NCBI RefSeq assembly: GCF_025548555.1
Contig: NZ_JAJLPA010000019.1
Location: 1 to 64,000, forward strand
Length of the DNA: 64,000 nucleotides
Direction of reading: 5' to 3'
Source: Sphingomonas sp. A2-49
Lineage (GTDB): Bacteria; Pseudomonadota; Alphaproteobacteria; Sphingomonadales; Sphingomonadaceae
Within the stretch, counting starts at the first letter, position 1. Each line of letters opens with the position of its first letter. This document shows, piece after piece, positions 61,314-64,000 of this stretch. A program made the position numbers and the translations under genes. The notes beneath the pieces are model-generated. The model was not told the DNA's origin. It saw only the letters and a list, made by a program, of their open reading frames with translations, and searched no databases.

Positions 61314-62174
61314 ATGACCGAGATCACCGTCGCCGCGCTCCAGCTCGCCTTTTCGAGCGATATCGATGCGAACATCGCCAACGTATCGCGCCTGGTGCGC
61401 GAGGCGGCCGGGCGGGGGGCGCAGGTGATCCTGCCGCCCGAACTGTTCGAGGGCGAGTATTTCTGCCGGGTCGAGGACGAGGGGCTGTTCGCGCAGGCCG
61501 CGCCCGTCGGCGCGCACAAGGCGGTGCTGGCGATGCAGGCGCTCGCCGAGGCGCTGAAGGTCACGATCCCGACCAGCTTCTTCGAAGCGGACGGCCCGCA
61601 TCATTACAACAGCCTCGCGATGATCGGCCCCGACGGCGAGGTGCAGGGCGTCTATCGCAAGAGCCATATCCCCGACGGGCCGGGATATGAGGAGAAATTC
61701 TATTTCCGCCCCGGCAACACCGGGTTCAAGGTGTGGCCCGCGCCCCCGACCGCGCCGGGCTGGACGCTGGGCGTCGGCGTCTGCTGGGACCAATGGTATC
61801 CCGAGACCGCGCGCGCGATGATGCTGATGGGGGCGGAGCTGCTGTTCTATCCGACCGCGATCGGCAGCGAGCCGCACGATACCTCGCTCGACACGGCACG
61901 GCTGTGGCGCCGCGCGATGGTCGGCCATGCGGTATCGAACGTCGTGCCCGTCGTCGCCGCCAACCGGATCGGCACCGAACACGGCCAGACCTTCTACGGC
62001 ACCAGCTTCATCACCGACGAACGCGGCGACGTGCTCGACGAGCTGGGCCGGGACGAGGAAGGCGTGATCGTCGCGACGCTCGACCTCGCCCGCATCCGCC
62101 GGCACCGCGCCGCCTTCGGGTTCTTCCGCGATCGCCGGCCGGAGCTGTACGGCCGGCTGGTTCAGGACATCTGA
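61314..62174 (+). CDS. aguB: N-carbamoylputrescine amidase
   Basis: This 286-aa nitrilase-superfamily enzyme hydrolyses N-carbamoylputrescine to putrescine, CO2 and ammonia. The catalytic triad is visible: Glu in PPELFEGEYF, Lys in YRKSHIPDGPGY, Cys in GVCWDQWYPE. The specificity-defining GYEEKFYFRPGNTGF is present. ATG 61314 is chosen because it fits the conserved MTEITVAALQ start. Its last 13 bp overlap the convergent uracil-DNA glycosylase gene. Confidence 0.95.
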   Translation: MTEITVAALQLAFSSDIDANIANVSRLVREAAGRGAQVILPPELFEGEYFCRVEDEGLFAQAAPVGAHKAVLAMQALAEALKVTIPTSFFEADGPHHYNSLAMIGPDGEVQGVYRKSHIPDGPGYEEKFYFRPGNTGFKVWPAPPTAPGWTLGVGVCWDQWYPETARAMMLMGAELLFYPTAIGSEPHDTSLDTARLWRRAMVGHAVSNVVPVVAANRIGTEHGQTFYGTSFITDERGDVLDELGRDEEGVIVATLDLARIRRHRAAFGFFRDRRPELYGRLVQDI

Positions 62175-62824
62175 CGCAGTTCCAGCGCGCGCGCGAACAC
62201 CGCGTCGAACATATCTTCGTTCAGGCGACCGGTGTTCTGGTTGTAGCGCGACGGGTGGTAGCTATCGATCAGCACGCGGCCGTCGGGCATGCGATGCTCG
62301 GCGAGATGCGCGAACTGCGCCTTGGGCAGGCGGCCGCCGAGCACCTTCACCGCCGACTGGTGCGCGATCTGGCCCAGCGCCACCACGACGCGCAGGTTGG
62401 GCAGCGCAGCCATCTCGCCGTCGAGGAACGGGCGGCAGGTGCGGATTTCCTCCGGCGTCGGCTTGTTGAGCGGCGGCAGGCATTTCACCGCGTTGAGGAT
62501 CATCGCGCCGGTCAGGGCGACGTCGTCGTTGGCGCGATTGGCATAGGTGCCGGTGCACAGGCCGAACCGGCCGAGCGTGGCGAACAGCAGCGCGCCGCTG
62601 TGATCGCCGGTGAACGGCCGACCGGTGCGGTTGGCGCCGTGCAGGCCGGGCGCGAGGCCGACGATCGCGAGCCACGCCTCCGGATCGCCGAACGCGGGCA
62701 CCGGCGCGTTCCACCAGGTCGGATTGTCCCGGCGCAGCGCCTCGCGCGCGGCGACGAGGCGGGGACAGCGCGGGCAGTCGCGGGGCGGGTCGATCGTATC
62801 GAGCGGAACGGGTGCGGACGTCAT
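62162..62824 (-). CDS. uracil-DNA glycosylase, family 5 (UDGb) type
   Basis: This 220-aa protein has a four-cysteine iron-sulfur-type arrangement only in part (CPRCPRL and C of KC...), with the UDGb motifs GLAPGLHGANRTGRPFTGD and HPSRYNQNTGRL. Family-5 enzymes remove uracil, hypoxanthine and related bases from DNA. The first motif carries A-P-G with no catalytic Asp/Asn, as in other family-5 members. It is divergent from folK by 22 bp. Confidence 0.85.
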   Translation of the reverse strand: MTSAPVPLDTIDPPRDCPRCPRLVAAREALRRDNPTWWNAPVPAFGDPEAWLAIVGLAPGLHGANRTGRPFTGDHSGALLFATLGRFGLCTGTYANRANDDVALTGAMILNAVKCLPPLNKPTPEEIRTCRPFLDGEMAALPNLRVVVALGQIAHQSAVKVLGGRLPKAQFAHLAEHRMPDGRVLIDSYHPSRYNQNTGRLNEDMFDAVFARALELRQMS

Positions 62825-62846
62825 GCTTTTCGCCTAGGGCCGCACA

Positions 62847-63323
62847 ATGACGGGGGCAATCTATGCGATCGGAATCGGTTCCAACCGGCGCGGCCGGCAT
62901 GGCGCACCGGCGGACGAGGTCCGCGCCGCGATCGCCGCGGTGGGAACGGTCGTCGCATGGTCGCCGATCGTCGCCTCGGCACCGCTCGGGCCATCGATCC
63001 GCCGCTTCGCCAATGCCGCGATCCTGATCGAAAGCGACGAATCGCCGCCGCAGTTGCTCAAGCGGCTCAAGCGGATCGAGGCGGCGTTCGGCCGCCGCCG
63101 CGGGCGACGCTGGGGCGCGCGGGTGATCGACCTCGATATCCTGCTGTGGTCGCTGGGGTGCTGGAGGGAGCGCGGGCTGACCGTGCCGCACGTCGCGCTG
63201 CGCGATCGCGGCTTCGTGCTGCTGCCCCTCGCCACGATCGCGCCTGCGTGGCGCGACCCGGCGAGCGGGCGAACGATCCGGCAATTGGCCCATGCGGTTG
63301 ACCGACCGCGCGCCCGCCCCTAG
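62847..63323 (+). CDS. folK: 2-amino-4-hydroxy-6-hydroxymethyldihydropteridine pyrophosphokinase
   Basis: FolK activates the pterin for folate synthesis. Motifs: AIGIGSNRRG, the RRRGRRWGARVIDLDILLW segment with the Mg2+/ATP-binding DLDIL, and VPHVALRDRGFVLLPL. Length of 158 aa is typical. ATG 62847. It lies 20 bp before the tRNA-Lys gene on the same strand. Confidence 0.93.
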   Translation: MTGAIYAIGIGSNRRGRHGAPADEVRAAIAAVGTVVAWSPIVASAPLGPSIRRFANAAILIESDESPPQLLKRLKRIEAAFGRRRGRRWGARVIDLDILLWSLGCWRERGLTVPHVALRDRGFVLLPLATIAPAWRDPASGRTIRQLAHAVDRPRARP

Positions 63324-63343
63324 GTGCCGCGGGTCGATGGCGG

Positions 63344-63419
63344 GGGTCCGTAGCTCAGTCGGTAGAGCAAGCGACTTTTAATCGAGAGGTCCCGGGTTCG
63401 AGCCCCGGCGGACCCACCA
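63344..63419 (+). tRNA. tRNA-Lys (anticodon TTT)
   Basis: Cloverleaf read from sequence: acceptor GGGTCCG/CGGACCC, D-stem GCTC/GAGC, T-stem CCGGG/CCCGG, TTCGAGC loop and an encoded CCA (63417-63419). The anticodon loop CTTTTAA gives UUU at 63377-63379. The anticodon stem is weak: AGCGA faces TCGAG, so only three of five pairs form. Confidence 0.92.
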
Positions 63420-63559
63420 TCGACACTTTCCCTCGGAACCGCATCCCGACGGGCCCACGATGCGCGCCGCGGTCGCCCGTGGCGGGAACCTCCGGTCGGA
63501 ATCGGAATTATGGTGGAAGCGCGCGGCGAGCCATGCCGCGGCATCGACCTGGGGATCGT

Positions 63560-63721
63560 ATGAGCCGTTTGAAGCTGGGCCTGTTCGGGGCTGCACGTTC
63601 GACCGATGAGCAGCACGTGCCGAAGACGGATGTGCGGGCGGCCGAACTGAAGGAACGGCTGGCGGGGCTCACCCCCGTGGAGCGCGCCGCCTTTGCGGGA
63701 TCGGTGCAGCCGGCGGGCTGA
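63560..63721 (+). CDS. 53-aa hypothetical protein
   Basis: The frame reads MSRLKLGLFGAARSTDEQHV then AAELKERLAGLTPVERAAFAGS. The amphipathic helical C-terminal half and the presence of a GGGGAT ribosome-like site seven bases before ATG 63560 make it plausible. No family is recognised, and it has no hydrophobic segment. Confidence 0.45.
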   Translation: MSRLKLGLFGAARSTDEQHVPKTDVRAAELKERLAGLTPVERAAFAGSVQPAG

Positions 63722-63871
63722 TTGACGGCGACGAGCGGCAGGATCGGTCAACCCGGCGGCATAAGTCGTCGGGTATTTGTTGGTTTCGACAGGCCGTGCG
63801 TCCGGCGTTGCGCAGGCGTCGTACGCGAGACGACGGGCGTCCGGAGCACCGCCGCAAAAACCGTCGGCCTC

Positions 63872-64000
63872 TCAATCGGCGAAGAGGCGTTCCCACAGCG
63901 AGCGGGGCTTGTTGCGGACCGCCTGCCATTGCGCGCGTGCTTCCGCCGATCGCCGGTAGAGCGCGCTAAGCCGCTGTTCCCGCGGAAGATCGGATATGCG
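63872..64000 (-). CDS. C-terminal fragment of a gene cut by the window edge
   Basis: The last 42 residues (RISDLPREQRLSALYRRSAE, then ARAQWQAVRNKPRSLWERLF and AD) end at TGA 63872-63874. The codon pattern and helical composition look real. The start lies beyond 64000. I do not recognise a family from this tail. Confidence 0.55.
   Translation of the reverse strand, partial: RISDLPREQRLSALYRRSAEARAQWQAVRNKPRSLWERLFAD

Noticed and set aside
63344..63419. tRNA-Lys as an attachment site for an integrated element
   Set aside because: No integrase, no direct repeat of the tRNA 3' end and no foreign genes follow within the window.

Overview
The window reads as chromosomal DNA of a sphingomonad-type alphaproteobacterium (Sphingomonas or a close relative). 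The evidence is the very high GC content, the G/C-biased third codon positions, and the gene families present: a MipZ-type division-plane ATPase, the ALAS (C4) form of hemA, CarD, the CBP3-type cytochrome bc1 chaperone, a PmtA-like methyltransferase, DUF1489, TIGR02186 and HWE-type histidine kinases. No plasmid, phage or integrative-element backbone is visible. There is no CRISPR array, transposase or rRNA. One tRNA gene (Lys, TTT) lies near the right end.

Layout. 0.1-3.8 kb: msrA, an AI-2E family permease, DUF177 and the CBP3 chaperone, and a BamE-like lipoprotein. 4.3-10.4 kb: a phage-receptor-like pair (NfrB-type glycosyltransferase and an NfrA-C-like outer-membrane partner), a TSUP permease with TIGR02186, and a HerA-like ATPase. 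10.4-16.4 kb: LytM peptidase, SUV3-like helicase, S4 RNA-binding protein, ferredoxin and carD. 16.4-18.7 kb: three consecutive secreted or lipidated DUF2807 proteins, the second preceded by a perfect 17-bp inverted repeat. 18.8-25.2 kb: DUF1489, mgtE, cyclophilin, a lone Flp pilin, a LysR regulator, and an archaeal-type double-AAA CDC48 ATPase behind three tandem terminator-like hairpins. 25.4-30.4 kb: MFS transporter, monooxygenase, methyltransferase, MarR and a CocE-type hydrolase. 30.5-39.7 kb: two signalling operons (DUF4173-regulator-kinase, and CHASE3 kinase-receiver-HWE kinase) around DUF2236, COG4798 and DUF1440-like genes. 39.7-44.8 kb: exonuclease, PH-domain protein, phosphomannomutase, DnaJ protein, mipZ, panC and a Sel1-like protein. 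45-52.9 kb: topA, TMEM175 channel, dprA, plsY, murI, hemA and a DUF3429-like gene. 53-57.7 kb: an rpiB-glyA-small protein-nrdR-trmJ operon, chorismate mutase and rpsD. 58.4-64 kb: M28 peptidase, agmatine deiminase and N-carbamoylputrescine amidase (agmatine to putrescine), uracil-DNA glycosylase, folK, tRNA-Lys, a small ORF and one truncated gene.

Genes are tightly packed. Many are coupled through 4-nt ATGA or GTGA overlaps, and one receiver/kinase junction appears to use CTGA with a non-canonical CTG start.

The parts least explained by standard families are: dispersed palindromic elements with GCGGAGG- or GCGAAGG-type terminal inverted repeats at three intergenic loci; the dyad that overlaps the likely promoter and ribosome site of the DUF2807 lipoprotein; the triple hairpin before cdc48; a tRNA-Lys with two unpaired positions in the anticodon stem; and four exact 12-bp repeats between two convergent genes.
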